Source: Alphaproteobacteria bacterium | Lineage (GTDB): Bacteria > Pseudomonadota > Alphaproteobacteria > Micropepsales > Micropepsaceae | Reading direction: 5' to 3' | Assembly: GCA_016783965.1 (NCBI GenBank) | Contig: JADHVO010000003.1 | Span: 529,283 to 593,282 of the forward strand | DNA: 64,000 nt | Shown: piece by piece, positions 1 to 8,763 of the stretch | How the letters are laid out: every line of letters begins with the position of its first letter | How positions within the stretch are numbered: the stretch's first letter is position 1 | Translations under genes and position numbers: made by a program | The notes under the pieces: generated by a model | Told to the model about the DNA's origin: nothing | What the model saw: only the letters and a program-made list of their open reading frames with translations | Databases searched by the model: none

Positions 1-1144
1 CCTCGCCGTCGCGGGCCGCGCCGCCCAATTCCAGCAATCCCGCCGCGATCGCCAGCGCGTGGTCCCTGAGGTCGGCTGGCGCCAATGGTCCCCCCTGCAA
101 CACCGCAAGTACGTCGCGCGCCTCGAGTGCGGGGCCGATACCGCTTCCCACTGGCTGCGTTCCATCGCTCAGGATCGGTTTGACGACAAGGCCGAATGCA
201 CGGCCAACATCCACCACACTTTGCGCCAGACGTTGCGCCGCCTCGAAGCTGCGAACCTTGGCGGTCGGCCCCACCGGCAGATCGATCACCAGATGCGTCG
301 CCCCGGCTGCCAGTTTCTTCGACAGGATCGACGCGACCATCTGCCCTTCGCCGTCGAGATCGAGAACGCGCTCGGCACGAATGAGAATATCGTCGGCAGG
401 ACTGAGCTGGACCGCGCCACCCCACACAACGCAGCCGCCTTCGCCGTCGACGACGCGGCGCATCGCATCGATGCTCAGATCGACCGGAGCCAACGTTTCC
501 ATAGTGTCTGCGGTTCCCGCTGGCGACGTGATCGCGCGCGAAGTGGTCTTGGGTATGGTGAGCCCGCAGGCGGCGGCAATGGCAACGACAATCGGCGTCG
601 TTCGATTTCCCGGAAGACCGCCCACGCAGTGCTTGTCCATGACTTTCGGAACGGGCCAATGCAATCGCCGGCCAACGTCGATCATGGCACGCGTCAACTC
701 ACGCATCTCATCGAAGTCTAGTGGCCGCGCCGCGCAAGCGGTTAGAAAGGCGGAAAGGTGGATTCCGGCGTAACGACCGGCAGCCACGTCGCGAATGACC
801 CGCTCGAGGGAAATCGAGTCCAGCCGGTTGCCATAGACCTTGCCGCGTATGGCACTCAGCGAGTCCAGTGGCAGCGCATGCGTGACAGTCACGCGGGCGC
901 CGGGCACCAAGCCGAGTTCCTGCCACGCCCACTCCGATAGGCCCGCTTCCATAGGTTTGATGATTTCGCTGGTAACCGGAAACAGAGTTGCGATGACGGA
1001 TCGGGCGCCATACGTCACGATGACACTGGTGCGCGACGTGAACCCTTCCGCACGACAGACATGGCAGTCCCGATGCATGAAGACATGGGCTTCGTTCGGC
1101 GTCTCGATGCCGATCCGAACTGCGGATAGTGAATGCCCTATCAT
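1..1144 (-). CDS. Thymidine phosphorylase-like enzyme, C-terminus cut by window edge
   Basis: About 381 residues are visible, and the reading frame runs off the left edge without a stop. The sequence resembles the long (about 500 residue) thymidine/AMP phosphorylase family: a glycine-rich phosphate-binding segment (KHCVGGLPGNRTTP), then the TSRAITSPAGTADTME stretch typical of DeoA/TrpD-fold phosphorylases. The predicted role is phosphorolysis of a nucleoside or nucleoside monophosphate in the cytoplasm. The ATG at 1144 is preceded by AAGGA about 17 bases upstream. It starts 23 bases after the universal stress protein gene on the same strand, so the two probably form an operon read from the FNR-type box at 2093. 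Family is fairly sure; the exact substrate is not. Confidence 0.82.
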   Translation of the reverse strand, partial: MIGHSLSAVRIGIETPNEAHVFMHRDCHVCRAEGFTSRTSVIVTYGARSVIATLFPVTSEIIKPMEAGLSEWAWQELGLVPGARVTVTHALPLDSLSAIRGKVYGNRLDSISLERVIRDVAAGRYAGIHLSAFLTACAARPLDFDEMRELTRAMIDVGRRLHWPVPKVMDKHCVGGLPGNRTTPIVVAIAAACGLTIPKTTSRAITSPAGTADTMETLAPVDLSIDAMRRVVDGEGGCVVWGGAVQLSPADDILIRAERVLDLDGEGQMVASILSKKLAAGATHLVIDLPVGPTAKVRSFEAAQRLAQSVVDVGRAFGLVVKPILSDGTQPVGSGIGPALEARDVLAVLQGGPLAPADLRDHALAIAAGLLELGGAARDGE

Positions 1145-1167
1145 ACGGTCAGCTTGTTGCAGCGTCC

Positions 1168-2043
1168 TTAGTGCGTCATGAGAACCGGAATGGCGCAGTC
1201 CGCCAGAACCTCGCGCGTCACCCCGCCGAGGCAGTATTCGCGGAAGCGGCCGTGCCCATAGCCGCCCATCACAAGCAAGTCGGCTTCGGCAGCGTAAGCA
1301 TAATCGAGCAAACGATCTGCCGCCGAACGGACGGTGAAAGGGAGAATTCTGGCCTGAACCTCAAAGCCGTGCCGGCGAAGCTGGACTGCCAAAGCGTTCA
1401 TGGATCCTTCAGTCGATGCGCACTGGCTCTCTTCTTCGTTTGTTGTGGCAATCGTTATGGACTTGGCGTGCACCAGGATCGGCATCGCTGCCATGACGGC
1501 GCGGGCTGCCTCTGCCGTGTCCTTCCAGGCGATGACGACCTTCTGCCCGAAGGAGGCCGCTGCATTCTGCGACGCAATCAGGACGGGGCGACCGGAACCC
1601 ATCACGATGGAGCCCAGCTTCTCGATCGAGAACGAGTCATCGACCGCCTCGCGCGCAGTGATCGTGAGGTCCCGATAGCGCGCTTCGCGGATCGTCTCAT
1701 TCGGCTCGATCCCCGCGACCTCGCGGTAAGAAAAATGACCATGAACGCCGAGTGCCGATACCGGCGCCAGGTGATTTCGCGAGCAGAAGTCGTCGAAAGC
1801 CTGCCGCGCTCGGACTGATTTCTCCCGCATCTCCGCGTCGAGTGCACGCAGGCGCTCGTTCGGGAGCGAACGGCCGGGGCCCACAGCATAAGCGAGGAGC
1901 ATCTGATCGGCTGCCAGATCGTAGGTTACGTGGAAGCAGTCCACCCAGGCGCCAAGCATCTTCTGGGCGTATGCGGAAGTCTCAAGTACGGCGGCGTCGC
2001 TCTCCGCTCCGTTCAGCGATGCAAGGATCGAGCGAATGGTCAT
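1168..2043 (-). CDS. Universal stress protein, tandem UspA domains
   Basis: This 291-residue cytoplasmic protein has two Usp domains. The second keeps the ATP-binding signature G-x2-G-x9-G-T (GGYGHGRFREYCLGGVT) near its C-terminus and ends in the usual IPVLMTH strand. The start at 2043 is chosen because AGGAG lies six bases upstream; an ATG at 2049 directly abuts that ribosome binding site and is less likely. It is divergent from another usp gene at 2180 and upstream of the thymidine phosphorylase-like gene. An FNR/FixK-type box at 2093-2106 sits in the shared intergenic region, which suggests induction at low oxygen. Its biochemical role beyond nucleotide binding cannot be read from sequence. 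Confidence 0.9.
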   Translation of the reverse strand: MTIRSILASLNGAESDAAVLETSAYAQKMLGAWVDCFHVTYDLAADQMLLAYAVGPGRSLPNERLRALDAEMREKSVRARQAFDDFCSRNHLAPVSALGVHGHFSYREVAGIEPNETIREARYRDLTITAREAVDDSFSIEKLGSIVMGSGRPVLIASQNAAASFGQKVVIAWKDTAEAARAVMAAMPILVHAKSITIATTNEEESQCASTEGSMNALAVQLRRHGFEVQARILPFTVRSAADRLLDYAYAAEADLLVMGGYGHGRFREYCLGGVTREVLADCAIPVLMTH

Positions 2044-2092
2044 GACCATCTCCTGTGGAAGCCGATGATGACCGGCCCGCGAATCCTGGCGA

Positions 2093-2106
2093 CTGATTTC
2101 GATCAA
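2093..2106. promoter_or_regulatory. FNR/FixK-type box between divergent usp genes
   Basis: CTGAT-TTCG-ATCAA matches the TTGAT-N4-ATCAA consensus at nine of ten positions. It lies 50 bases before the start at 2043 (minus) and 74 before the start at 2180 (plus), so it could serve either promoter. The FixK-like gene at 6218 is the likely regulator. Confidence 0.6.
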
Positions 2107-2179
2107 GGAGGAGAGAGGGCTCTAGCCCGAGTATGGCGGCGTCACGGGCCAGAAATGGAATTCGTCACAGGAGACCGGG

Positions 2180-3034
2180 ATGACCGTTAGGGACATCTTG
2201 CTTGCGCTTGCGAGCTATCCGGAGCCCACACCGGATGCGAGCATCGACAAGGCATTGGCATTCGCAAGCCTACTGAACGCCCAAGTCACCGGCCTCGCCT
2301 TCGAGACCGAACTGAGACTGATGCGGCCGAGCGATCTTCTGACACGCGTTCTGGTGGATGTACCTGCAATGGCCGCTGAGGAATCGGCGAGGAGCAAGGC
2401 ACATGCGGCGCGTCTCATGTCGTGCTTTGAAGCTTCCGCGACCAGCCAGCGTGTCCGCCATGAAGCCAGAGTGGAGCATTGCGACGCCTTCGGCGTGGCG
2501 GCGGCACTCGTGGAGGAATCAAAAGTCCATGACCTGACGGTTCTCCCGCTGCAGGACGCAATCGGGATCGAACAGTGGCATGCCGAATCGGTGATCTTCG
2601 GTTCCGGACGGCCAGTGCTGCTGCTTCCTGGACCGGCGCACATAAGGCGAAGCCCGTCACTCGACCGGATCACCCTGGCATGGGACTTCAGTCGTCCGGC
2701 GGCCCGCGCGCTGGCAGACGCGCTGCCTCTGATGCGCCAGGCGGGACGCGTTCAGATTGTCATGGTGGAAAACGAAAAAGAGTTGCCCGCCAGGCGCACG
2801 CCCGAGCGGCTGCTGGAGCACTTGATGATCAATGGCGTCGCGGGGAAGTTCGAGGTCGTGGACGCCGCGGGCCGCCGTGCTTCGGAACTGCTTCGAGACT
2901 ATCTCGACACAACCGACGCAACCATGCTGGTCATGGGAGCCTTTGGCCATTCGCGCCTGAGAGAGTTTGTCATGGGCGGCACGACGCGCAGCATGCTGGA
3001 CGATCCGCCGCTCCCCGTCTTCCTGTCTCACTAG
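2180..3034 (+). CDS. Universal stress protein, tandem UspA domains
   Basis: A 284-residue Usp-family protein made of two domains. The C-terminal domain has GAFGHSRLREFVMGGTT, the G-x2-G-x9-G-[ST] nucleotide-binding motif, followed by a conserved PVFLSH ending. The N-terminal domain is more divergent and lacks a clear glycine motif. AGGAG lies seven bases before the ATG. The stop codon directly abuts the start of the DUF4010 membrane protein gene, so the two are co-transcribed. The FNR-type box at 2093 lies upstream. It is a paralogue of the usp genes at 1168, 8764, 9637 and 14633. Confidence 0.9.
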   Translation: MTVRDILLALASYPEPTPDASIDKALAFASLLNAQVTGLAFETELRLMRPSDLLTRVLVDVPAMAAEESARSKAHAARLMSCFEASATSQRVRHEARVEHCDAFGVAAALVEESKVHDLTVLPLQDAIGIEQWHAESVIFGSGRPVLLLPGPAHIRRSPSLDRITLAWDFSRPAARALADALPLMRQAGRVQIVMVENEKELPARRTPERLLEHLMINGVAGKFEVVDAAGRRASELLRDYLDTTDATMLVMGAFGHSRLREFVMGGTTRSMLDDPPLPVFLSH

Positions 3035-4288
3035 ATGAGCCGCATCGATCTTCTGGAGAGATTGGCATTGGCTTTGGCCATCGGCCTGCTCATCGGTGTC
3101 GAGCGCGGCTGGCAAGAGCGCGAAGTGAAGGACGGCGGCCGCGCAGCCGGTACGCGCACCTACGCGCTGATTGGTCTGCTGGGCGGCATCGCTGCGGCCC
3201 TCCAGATCGCCTTCGGAGGCATGGTCCTTGCCTTCGCGTTTCCGGCATTTGCGCTACCTTTCGCGCTGTTTGCGCTGCGCGAGGCACGTCTCAGCGGCGG
3301 CACTTCGGCGACCGGCATGGTCACAGGAATGGCGGCGTTCGCGCTTGGCGCGCTCGCGGTGAGCGGAAGCACGATGGTGACAGGCATGGCTGGCATTGCC
3401 GCCACGATTATCCTGGCCGAGCGCAAACCCATTCATGCCTTCGTAGCCAAGCTGACTTGGGCGGAGCTGCGCAGCGCGCTGCTCCTCCTCGTGATGACAT
3501 TCGTCCTGCTGCCTTTGCTGCCGGATCGCACTGTCGATCCCTGGCAAGCGCTCAATCCGCGTCAGCTGTGGCTGATGGTCGTGATCGTGGCCGCAGTATC
3601 CTCTGTGGGCTACATCTGCGTACGCCTGCTTGGAGATCGGGCGGGCCTGGTTCTTGCGGCCGCTGCCGGCGGGCTTGTTTCGTCCACCGCCGTCACGCTG
3701 ACCTATGCGAGGCTGTCCAGGTTTCATCCGCAGAACACGCTGCCTCTCGCCGCAGGAATCACCGCATCGTGGACGGTGTCGCTCGTGCGCATGTCGGCAA
3801 TCGCCGGCGCCCTGGCGCCCGCGCTGATTCAACCGCTCCTGATATCGCTTGGTCTGCCGACAGTCCTGCTGGCTGCTGCAACAGCCTTCTTCTACCGGCG
3901 GACAGCGGGCGGCCAGGGACTGCCCGCGCTTGAACTCAACAACCCCTTCGAGCTCGGCGAAATTCTCAAATTTGGCGTCCTGCTTGCTGCGGTCAGCGTT
4001 GCATCGAGGCTGTTCAGCGCAGCAGCCGGAACGTTGACGCTTTTCCCGCTGGCCGCTGTGTCGGGCCTGGTGGACGTCGATCCGATCACGCTCTCAGTCG
4101 CGAAAATTGCAGGATCCAGTGTACCTCTGCACGAGGCCGCCCAGGTCATTCTCACGGCCGCCGCGGCCAATCTGCTTTGCAAAATGGCGGTAACGGCAAT
4201 GCTCGGGTCGCGAAACATGACATGGAGGGTAGCCGTGGTGTTCGCCATGACCGCAACATCTGCCGGGGCTGCTTTGGCTGTCTCTTAG
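3035..4288 (+). CDS. DUF4010/MgtC-family integral membrane protein
   Basis: A 417-residue, strongly hydrophobic protein with about ten to twelve predicted membrane segments. The N-terminal part (ALALAIGLLIGVERGW, then AGTRTYALIGLLGG) is the hallmark of the MgtC/SapB-like N-terminal domain. The rest matches the DUF4010 architecture, including GGLVSSTAVTLTYAR. The ATG follows the usp stop codon with no gap, so translation is probably coupled. DUF4010 proteins have no agreed substrate. The link to stress genes is contextual only. Confidence 0.85.
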   Translation: MSRIDLLERLALALAIGLLIGVERGWQEREVKDGGRAAGTRTYALIGLLGGIAAALQIAFGGMVLAFAFPAFALPFALFALREARLSGGTSATGMVTGMAAFALGALAVSGSTMVTGMAGIAATIILAERKPIHAFVAKLTWAELRSALLLLVMTFVLLPLLPDRTVDPWQALNPRQLWLMVVIVAAVSSVGYICVRLLGDRAGLVLAAAAGGLVSSTAVTLTYARLSRFHPQNTLPLAAGITASWTVSLVRMSAIAGALAPALIQPLLISLGLPTVLLAAATAFFYRRTAGGQGLPALELNNPFELGEILKFGVLLAAVSVASRLFSAAAGTLTLFPLAAVSGLVDVDPITLSVAKIAGSSVPLHEAAQVILTAAAANLLCKMAVTAMLGSRNMTWRVAVVFAMTATSAGAALAVS

Positions 4289-4365
4289 ATTACGCGGCGG
4301 CGGATTTTCTTGGACAAACGCCTGTTTGCTTTCATGCTATCCTGCGTCTCTCTCCTGGAGTTTGC

Positions 4366-5499
4366 ATGGCGCAGACGAGTGCAGACCGCAGCGGCTCGGA
4401 CAATTCCCTGTTCGACGCACTCATTGGATTTGCCGTCGATGGGATCATGGTCATCGACGAGCGCGGCACCGTACGCGTCTACAACGACGCCTGCGAACGC
4501 CTCTTCGGATACAGGGCGGGCGAGGTTATCGGCCGCAACGTCAAGATGTTGATGCCGGCACCTTATCACGACGAGCACGACGGTTATCTTAAGAGTTACT
4601 TGCGAACAGGCGAAAAGCACATCATCGGCGTTGGCCGGGAGGTGTACGGCCGACGCAAGGACGGTTCGACGTTCCCGATGAACCTGTCGGTTGGCGAAGG
4701 CACGGTTCGCGGAGAGCATTTGTTTCTCGGTATCATCACCGACATCACGGAACGCCAGGCTCGCGACCGACAAGTCCAAGAGCTGCAAGCCGAAATGCTC
4801 CACGCCAGTCGCCTGACCGCGATGGGTCAGGTTTCCGCCGGCCTGGCGCACGAGTTGAATCAGCCGCTGACGGCCATCCTCAACTACGCCAGCGCCTGTA
4901 TCGACATCGCGGAGGAGTACAACGACTCCGATCTGAAGACCGCGTTGCACGAAGTAGCGGAGCAGGCGACCCGCGCCGGCAACATCATTCGCCGCTTGCG
5001 TGCATTCACCGAAAAGCGAGCACCGGTACGCTCGACCGAAGATCTGGCCCGGGCAGTCGATGAAGCCGTTCGGCTCGGCCAGATCAACGCGCAGGAACGC
5101 GGCATAGCCCTTCGCGTGCGCGTTGAACGGGATTTGCCGCTTGTCCTGATCGATCGCATTCAGATACAGCAGGTTCTGATCAATCTGATCAAGAACGCCG
5201 CGGAAGCCATGGAAGGCTGCGCGCACAAGGAACTCACTGTCTCCCTGGCAGTATCCACAGCCGACCGCGTTCGTGTGGCGATTGCCGATACGGGGCCGGG
5301 CATACCGGTTGAAGCGCGTAACAAGCTCTTCGAGCCGTTTGTGACGACCAAGAATACCGGCATGGGAATGGGACTGAATATCTGCCGGGGGATCGTGGAA
5401 GCGCACGGGGGCCGTTTGTGGCTCGAGGACAATCCCGACGGCGGCGCGACGTTCGCTTTCGACGTGCCAGTGGCGACAAGTGGTGAACATGGCGAATGA
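4366..5499 (+). CDS. fixL: FixL-type haem-PAS oxygen-sensor histidine kinase
   Basis: This soluble 377-residue kinase has an N-terminal PAS domain (residues ~15-130), a HisKA domain with phospho-acceptor His162 (AHELNQPL) and a HATPase domain with ADTGPGIP and GMGMGLNICRG boxes. The PAS domain keeps the FixL haem features: His71 in EHDGYL fits the proximal haem ligand and Arg91 in IIGVGREV fits the distal arginine that contacts oxygen. No membrane segment is present. The ATG at 4366 has CTGGAG five bases upstream, and earlier in-frame starts would run into the DUF4010 gene. The stop overlaps fixJ. Expected role: unliganded, low-oxygen FixL phosphorylates FixJ. Confidence 0.92.
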   Translation: MAQTSADRSGSDNSLFDALIGFAVDGIMVIDERGTVRVYNDACERLFGYRAGEVIGRNVKMLMPAPYHDEHDGYLKSYLRTGEKHIIGVGREVYGRRKDGSTFPMNLSVGEGTVRGEHLFLGIITDITERQARDRQVQELQAEMLHASRLTAMGQVSAGLAHELNQPLTAILNYASACIDIAEEYNDSDLKTALHEVAEQATRAGNIIRRLRAFTEKRAPVRSTEDLARAVDEAVRLGQINAQERGIALRVRVERDLPLVLIDRIQIQQVLINLIKNAAEAMEGCAHKELTVSLAVSTADRVRVAIADTGPGIPVEARNKLFEPFVTTKNTGMGMGLNICRGIVEAHGGRLWLEDNPDGGATFAFDVPVATSGEHGE

Positions 5500-6088
5500 A
5501 CAACTGGTCTGCATCGTCGATGACGATGACGGTGTTCGCAGGTCGCTGGAAATGCTGATCCGTCGCTCGGGCTACCGTGTCAAGCAGTTCGAGTCTGCGC
5601 GTGCATTCCTTTCCGCCGGTATCACTGCGAAGAACTGCTGCGTTCTAGCAGACATCCGCATGCCGGAAATGGATGGCCTCGCGCTGCAGCGAGAAATCAA
5701 CCGCACAGCCCCCGGATTACCGGTTGTGATCATGACAGGCCACGGGGACATTCCCCTCGCGGTGCAGGCGATGAAGGACGGCGCCGTCGAATTTCTCGAA
5801 AAACCTTTCGACAGGGCGACTCTGCTCTCCGCGCTCGAAAGGGCATTTGAACGGACCGGCAAGTCCGCGCGGGCTTCCGGGACGTCCGAACCCAATCGGC
5901 CCCTGACGGAGCGCGAACGCGAGGTTCTCGAGCTCTTGGTGCAAGGTCATCAGAACAAGGTCGTAGCCCATCAGCTGGGCATTTCGACTCGTACGGTCGA
6001 GGTTCATCGCGGCCGCATCATGGATAAACTGAAGGCCAAGAATCTTGCCGATCTTGTCCGGTTTTCGATGACCAGGCGAAGCCTGTAG
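5489..6088 (+). CDS. fixJ: FixJ-type response regulator
   Basis: A 199-residue two-domain regulator. The receiver domain has the acidic pocket (DDDD) and phospho-acceptor Asp55 in LADIRMPEMDG, plus MTGHGD and the conserved lysine in EKPF. A LuxR/FixJ helix-turn-helix follows (LTEREREVLELL to TRTVEVHRGRIMDKL). The start overlaps the end of fixL by 11 bases, and a GTG nine bases earlier is an alternative. Overlap and order mark it as FixL's partner. The likely target is the palindrome array directly downstream, ahead of the FixK-like gene. Confidence 0.92.
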   Translation: MANEQLVCIVDDDDGVRRSLEMLIRRSGYRVKQFESARAFLSAGITAKNCCVLADIRMPEMDGLALQREINRTAPGLPVVIMTGHGDIPLAVQAMKDGAVEFLEKPFDRATLLSALERAFERTGKSARASGTSEPNRPLTEREREVLELLVQGHQNKVVAHQLGISTRTVEVHRGRIMDKLKAKNLADLVRFSMTRRSL

Positions 6089-6093
6089 CGACC

Positions 6094-6150
6094 GCTACGT
6101 ACGTAGCCGCTGCGTACGCAGCCCGCCGAAAATCGACCCTTACGTACGCG
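6094..6150. promoter_or_regulatory. CGTACG-cored palindrome array, probable FixJ operators
   Basis: Two perfect 14-bp palindromes, GCTACGTACGTAGC (6094-6107) and GCTGCGTACGCAGC (6109-6122), lie one base apart. A third CGTACG core, inside TTACGTACG, is at 6143-6148. Their centres are 15 and 30 bp apart, a regular spacing. They sit between fixJ and the FixK-like gene, 68-124 bases before its ATG. Known FixJ sites contain TACGTA-type cores, so FixJ is the natural candidate, but this is inferred. No T-run follows, so a terminator is unlikely. Confidence 0.6.
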
Positions 6151-6217
6151 ATACTCACAATATCGGGCGCGTGTCCCCGCAGGCAACGTCTTCCCAGGTG
6201 ATTTCCAGGAGGACGCC

Positions 6218-6907
6218 ATGACCATTCAGCCGCTGCACGTTGCACACAAGAACGCAGTCAACGCGGCCATGCTTGCGGGGCCGAACGCGAACCCGTCGCT
6301 GGCAAACATGGGCAGCGTCACCAACTTCGATCGCAACGCCACCATCTTTCATGAGGGCGATGCTGCCGATTATTCTTACAAAGTCGTAGCGGGCGCCATT
6401 CGACTGTCCAAGATGATGTCGGACGGCCGCCGGCAGGTCGCCGAATTCGCCCTTTCCGGCGACTTCATCGGGCTGAACTGGCTAGACGAACATGCAATGA
6501 CCGCGGAGGCACTTACCGACGTTACGCTGATCGCCTACACGCGCGGGCGTCTTGAGCGGCTCGGCGACGAGAACCAGGCGATCCGAGCGGAACTGTTTTC
6601 GACGCTTCGGCATGACCTCTGGGCGGCGCACAACCATCTTGTGCTGCTCGGACGTCAAAGTGCGCTTGAGCGCGTCGCGTGCTTCCTCCTCGAAATGCGC
6701 AGGCGCAGCCCGAATACGGATAAGACGACCATTGCGGTCCCGATGACGCGGCGTGATATCGCCGACTACTTGGGTCTCACGATTGAGACTGTATGCAGGA
6801 TGCTCACCCGACTGAAGCAGATGGGCGTGATCGACATTCCCGATCGCCACACGATCGCGGTGCGCAATCTCGCCGGGTTACGGCACGCCGCGGAGCCAGA
6901 GGCATAG
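6218..6907 (+). CDS. fixK: Crp/Fnr-family regulator, FixK-type
   Basis: A 229-residue regulator with an N-terminal cyclic-nucleotide-binding-like beta-roll and a C-terminal winged helix (RRDIADYLGLTIETVCRMLTRL). The recognition helix keeps the Glu-x-x-x-Arg pattern that reads TTGAT half-sites. It lacks the N-terminal cysteine cluster of FNR, so oxygen is probably not sensed directly. This is the FixK arrangement, in which expression is controlled by FixJ. AGGAGG lies seven bases upstream of the ATG. The TTGAY-N4-ATCAA boxes at 2093, 8702, 14528, 14567, 15580 and 19440 are its expected targets. Confidence 0.88.
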   Translation: MTIQPLHVAHKNAVNAAMLAGPNANPSLANMGSVTNFDRNATIFHEGDAADYSYKVVAGAIRLSKMMSDGRRQVAEFALSGDFIGLNWLDEHAMTAEALTDVTLIAYTRGRLERLGDENQAIRAELFSTLRHDLWAAHNHLVLLGRQSALERVACFLLEMRRRSPNTDKTTIAVPMTRRDIADYLGLTIETVCRMLTRLKQMGVIDIPDRHTIAVRNLAGLRHAAEPEA

Positions 6908-6914
6908 GACGCAA

Positions 6915-7115
6915 GTGCCCCATACAGTCGAAGGATACGAGCAACGCGCGCAGGAATGCATTCGCCTGGCCAGCGGCACGAAGGACCCAATGCTGCGCAC
7001 GGAACTCCTGAGGCTGCGGCAGAGCTATCTCAGCGCGGCCCAGCGCCTTCGCCAACAGGGATTTGAGGTCGTGGATGCCCAACCGGACGAGCCCGACCGA
7101 ACGGGTGGGCGATGA
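6915..7115 (+). CDS. Small conserved-type hypothetical protein
   Basis: A 66-residue charged, helical protein with a GTG start seven bases after the fixK stop and an AGGAC-type ribosome binding site. The sequence (EGYEQRAQECIRLASG, then LRLRQSYLSAAQRLRQQ) resembles short alphaproteobacterial proteins of unknown function that pair two amphipathic helices. Its last bases overlap the next gene in an ATGA junction, which supports co-translation. No function can be assigned. Confidence 0.6.
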   Translation: MPHTVEGYEQRAQECIRLASGTKDPMLRTELLRLRQSYLSAAQRLRQQGFEVVDAQPDEPDRTGGR

Positions 7116-8062
7116 CCGTAGCGGCCACCAAGCTTCATCATGGTTTGCTTGTTGGCGGCCTTCTGATTGTCGTCGCAGTTGTAGCGTTCCTGTTCACCAC
7201 GCGCGGCGCTAGTTACCCAAACCCTGACGATTTGACCCGTCCTATTCCGGCGCTCGCAGCCCGGTCTCAGGCCGAGCGCGAGTTTGAGCGCACGGTATTC
7301 GGTTTGCACTGTCTCGACGCAATGGCGAACAACAGATACAAGCCCGCTCTCGAATATTGCGACCTCGCGCTTCGCCAGAGCCCCGATGACGTGATGCTCT
7401 TGAAGCTGCGCGGGAACGCCTATTTCTTCCTCGGAAGACCGAAGGCCGCAATCGCCGACTTCTCCCATGCTGCGGCCATCGCGCCGCACGATCCGGATGC
7501 CTATCGCTTCCGCGGAACGGTTTATTCCTCCTTGCACCGTGACGCGCCCGCGCTGGCGGATTTCAATCGCGCCATCGCCATTGCCCCCAAAGACCCGGTA
7601 TCGTTGGAGTTCCGCGGCTATTTCTTTGAAGCGCGCGGACAATACGCGCTCGCCATTGCCGACTTTCTCGCTTCGATCGAAGCGCAACCGAACAACTACC
7701 ACGTATGGAATTCATTGTGCTGGACGCGCTTTCTTGCGCGGGCTTCTGACACCGAAGCCCTTGCGGCCTGCGACCGATCCATCACGCTCAATCCGCATTA
7801 CATCAACAGCTTCGATAGCCGTGGCTTCGTCCTGATCCGGCTCGGCCGCTACCGTGCTGCGATCGACGATTTCAGTCGGGCACTGGCCATCAATCCGAAT
7901 TTTGCCTCGTCGCTGTTTGGCCGTGGCGTCGCCAAGAAACGCATTGGCGATCGGTCGGCTGGCCGAGACATCGCGATGGCCAGACTCGTGGAGCCGGGCA
8001 TCGAAGCCCGGTTTATCGGCTACGGTATTCGACTCTCGGCCACTGGTCGAAGCGGCACCTGA
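7112..8062 (+). CDS. Membrane-anchored TPR protein
   Basis: This 316-residue protein has an N-terminal membrane anchor (residues ~10-29, GLLVGGLLIVVAVVAFLFTT) followed by at least five tetratricopeptide repeats between residues ~65 and 290. Repeat cores such as GNAYFFLGRPKAAIADF, FRGYFFEARGQYALAIADF and SRGFVLIRLGRYRAAIDDF are clear. The repeats should face the periplasm and scaffold a protein partner. The start overlaps the preceding small gene by four bases, so it belongs to the fixK operon. Partner and function are unknown. Confidence 0.8.
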   Translation: MTVAATKLHHGLLVGGLLIVVAVVAFLFTTRGASYPNPDDLTRPIPALAARSQAEREFERTVFGLHCLDAMANNRYKPALEYCDLALRQSPDDVMLLKLRGNAYFFLGRPKAAIADFSHAAAIAPHDPDAYRFRGTVYSSLHRDAPALADFNRAIAIAPKDPVSLEFRGYFFEARGQYALAIADFLASIEAQPNNYHVWNSLCWTRFLARASDTEALAACDRSITLNPHYINSFDSRGFVLIRLGRYRAAIDDFSRALAINPNFASSLFGRGVAKKRIGDRSAGRDIAMARLVEPGIEARFIGYGIRLSATGRSGT

Positions 8063-8072
8063 GGAAATCATC

Positions 8073-8687
8073 ATGAAGCACGCGGTGATCGTTGCACATC
8101 CCTCGGTGCAGAGCTTTACGTCGTCGATGGCCTCCAGCTACCGGGAGACGGGTCTCGCTGCCGGCCACGACGTGATCTATCGCGACCTCTATCGCATCAA
8201 CTTCGATCCCTGCCTGCTGGAAAGCGAGCTGCCGTGGTCGAAATCGCCGGCATTGCGCGACGACGTCATCGCCGAGCGAGAGGTCCTCAAGGACGCTGAC
8301 GTCTTTGCACTGTTCTATCCTTTGTGGCTCAACGCACCGCCAGCGATCCTCAAGGGCTATCTGGAACGTGTGTTCGGGATGGGCTTCGCTTATCAGCGAA
8401 AGGGTAGCGGCAATGCCCCGATGCTGAAGGGCAAGCGTCTCATTAGTTTTACAAACTCCGGTGCACCCACGGAATGGGTGATCCAGAGCGGTGCGTGGCA
8501 GGCGATGCGCACGCTTTTCGACGGGCACCTTGCTGCCGTCTGCGGCCTCGAAGTCGTTGATCACATTCACTTCGGCAGCGTTGTGCCCGGCATTCGGGCC
8601 GACTCGGTTCACGCTGACATGGCGAAGGTCGCCAAGACGTTCGAGAAGCACTTTGCAGCGACGAAGGACGTCACGGGCGCCACGTGA
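8073..8687 (+). CDS. NAD(P)H:quinone oxidoreductase-like flavoprotein
   Basis: A 204-residue protein of the flavodoxin_2/NQO1-like family. It begins with a Rossmann-like strand and loop (AVIVAHPSVQSF), the FMN/FAD phosphate-binding region, and has the conserved FYPLWLNAPPAILKGYLERVF stretch and GFAY motif. It should carry out two-electron reduction of quinones or similar acceptors in the cytoplasm. GAGGA lies seven bases before the ATG and ten bases separate it from the TPR gene, so it is probably the last gene of the fixK operon. Substrate is unknown. Confidence 0.85.
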   Translation: MKHAVIVAHPSVQSFTSSMASSYRETGLAAGHDVIYRDLYRINFDPCLLESELPWSKSPALRDDVIAEREVLKDADVFALFYPLWLNAPPAILKGYLERVFGMGFAYQRKGSGNAPMLKGKRLISFTNSGAPTEWVIQSGAWQAMRTLFDGHLAAVCGLEVVDHIHFGSVVPGIRADSVHADMAKVAKTFEKHFAATKDVTGAT

Positions 8688-8701
8688 GATCTTGCCGCTT
8701 G

Positions 8702-8715
8702 CTGACTTGCATCAA
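8702..8715. promoter_or_regulatory. FNR/FixK-type box upstream of usp-usp-chaB
   Basis: CTGAC-TTGC-ATCAA matches the TTGAY-N4-ATCAA pattern at nine of ten positions. It is centred 55 bases before the usp start at 8764. If this is a class II site at -41.5, transcription would start just upstream of the ribosome binding site. Confidence 0.6.
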
Positions 8716-8763
8716 CGAGGTTTCAGGAAAGTTGCCCTAGGCTGGTTATGTTGGAGGCAGCGC

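Noticed and set aside
6094..6150. fixJ terminator
   Set aside because: The palindromes have no loop and no T-run, and they recur in a regular register, which fits operators better.
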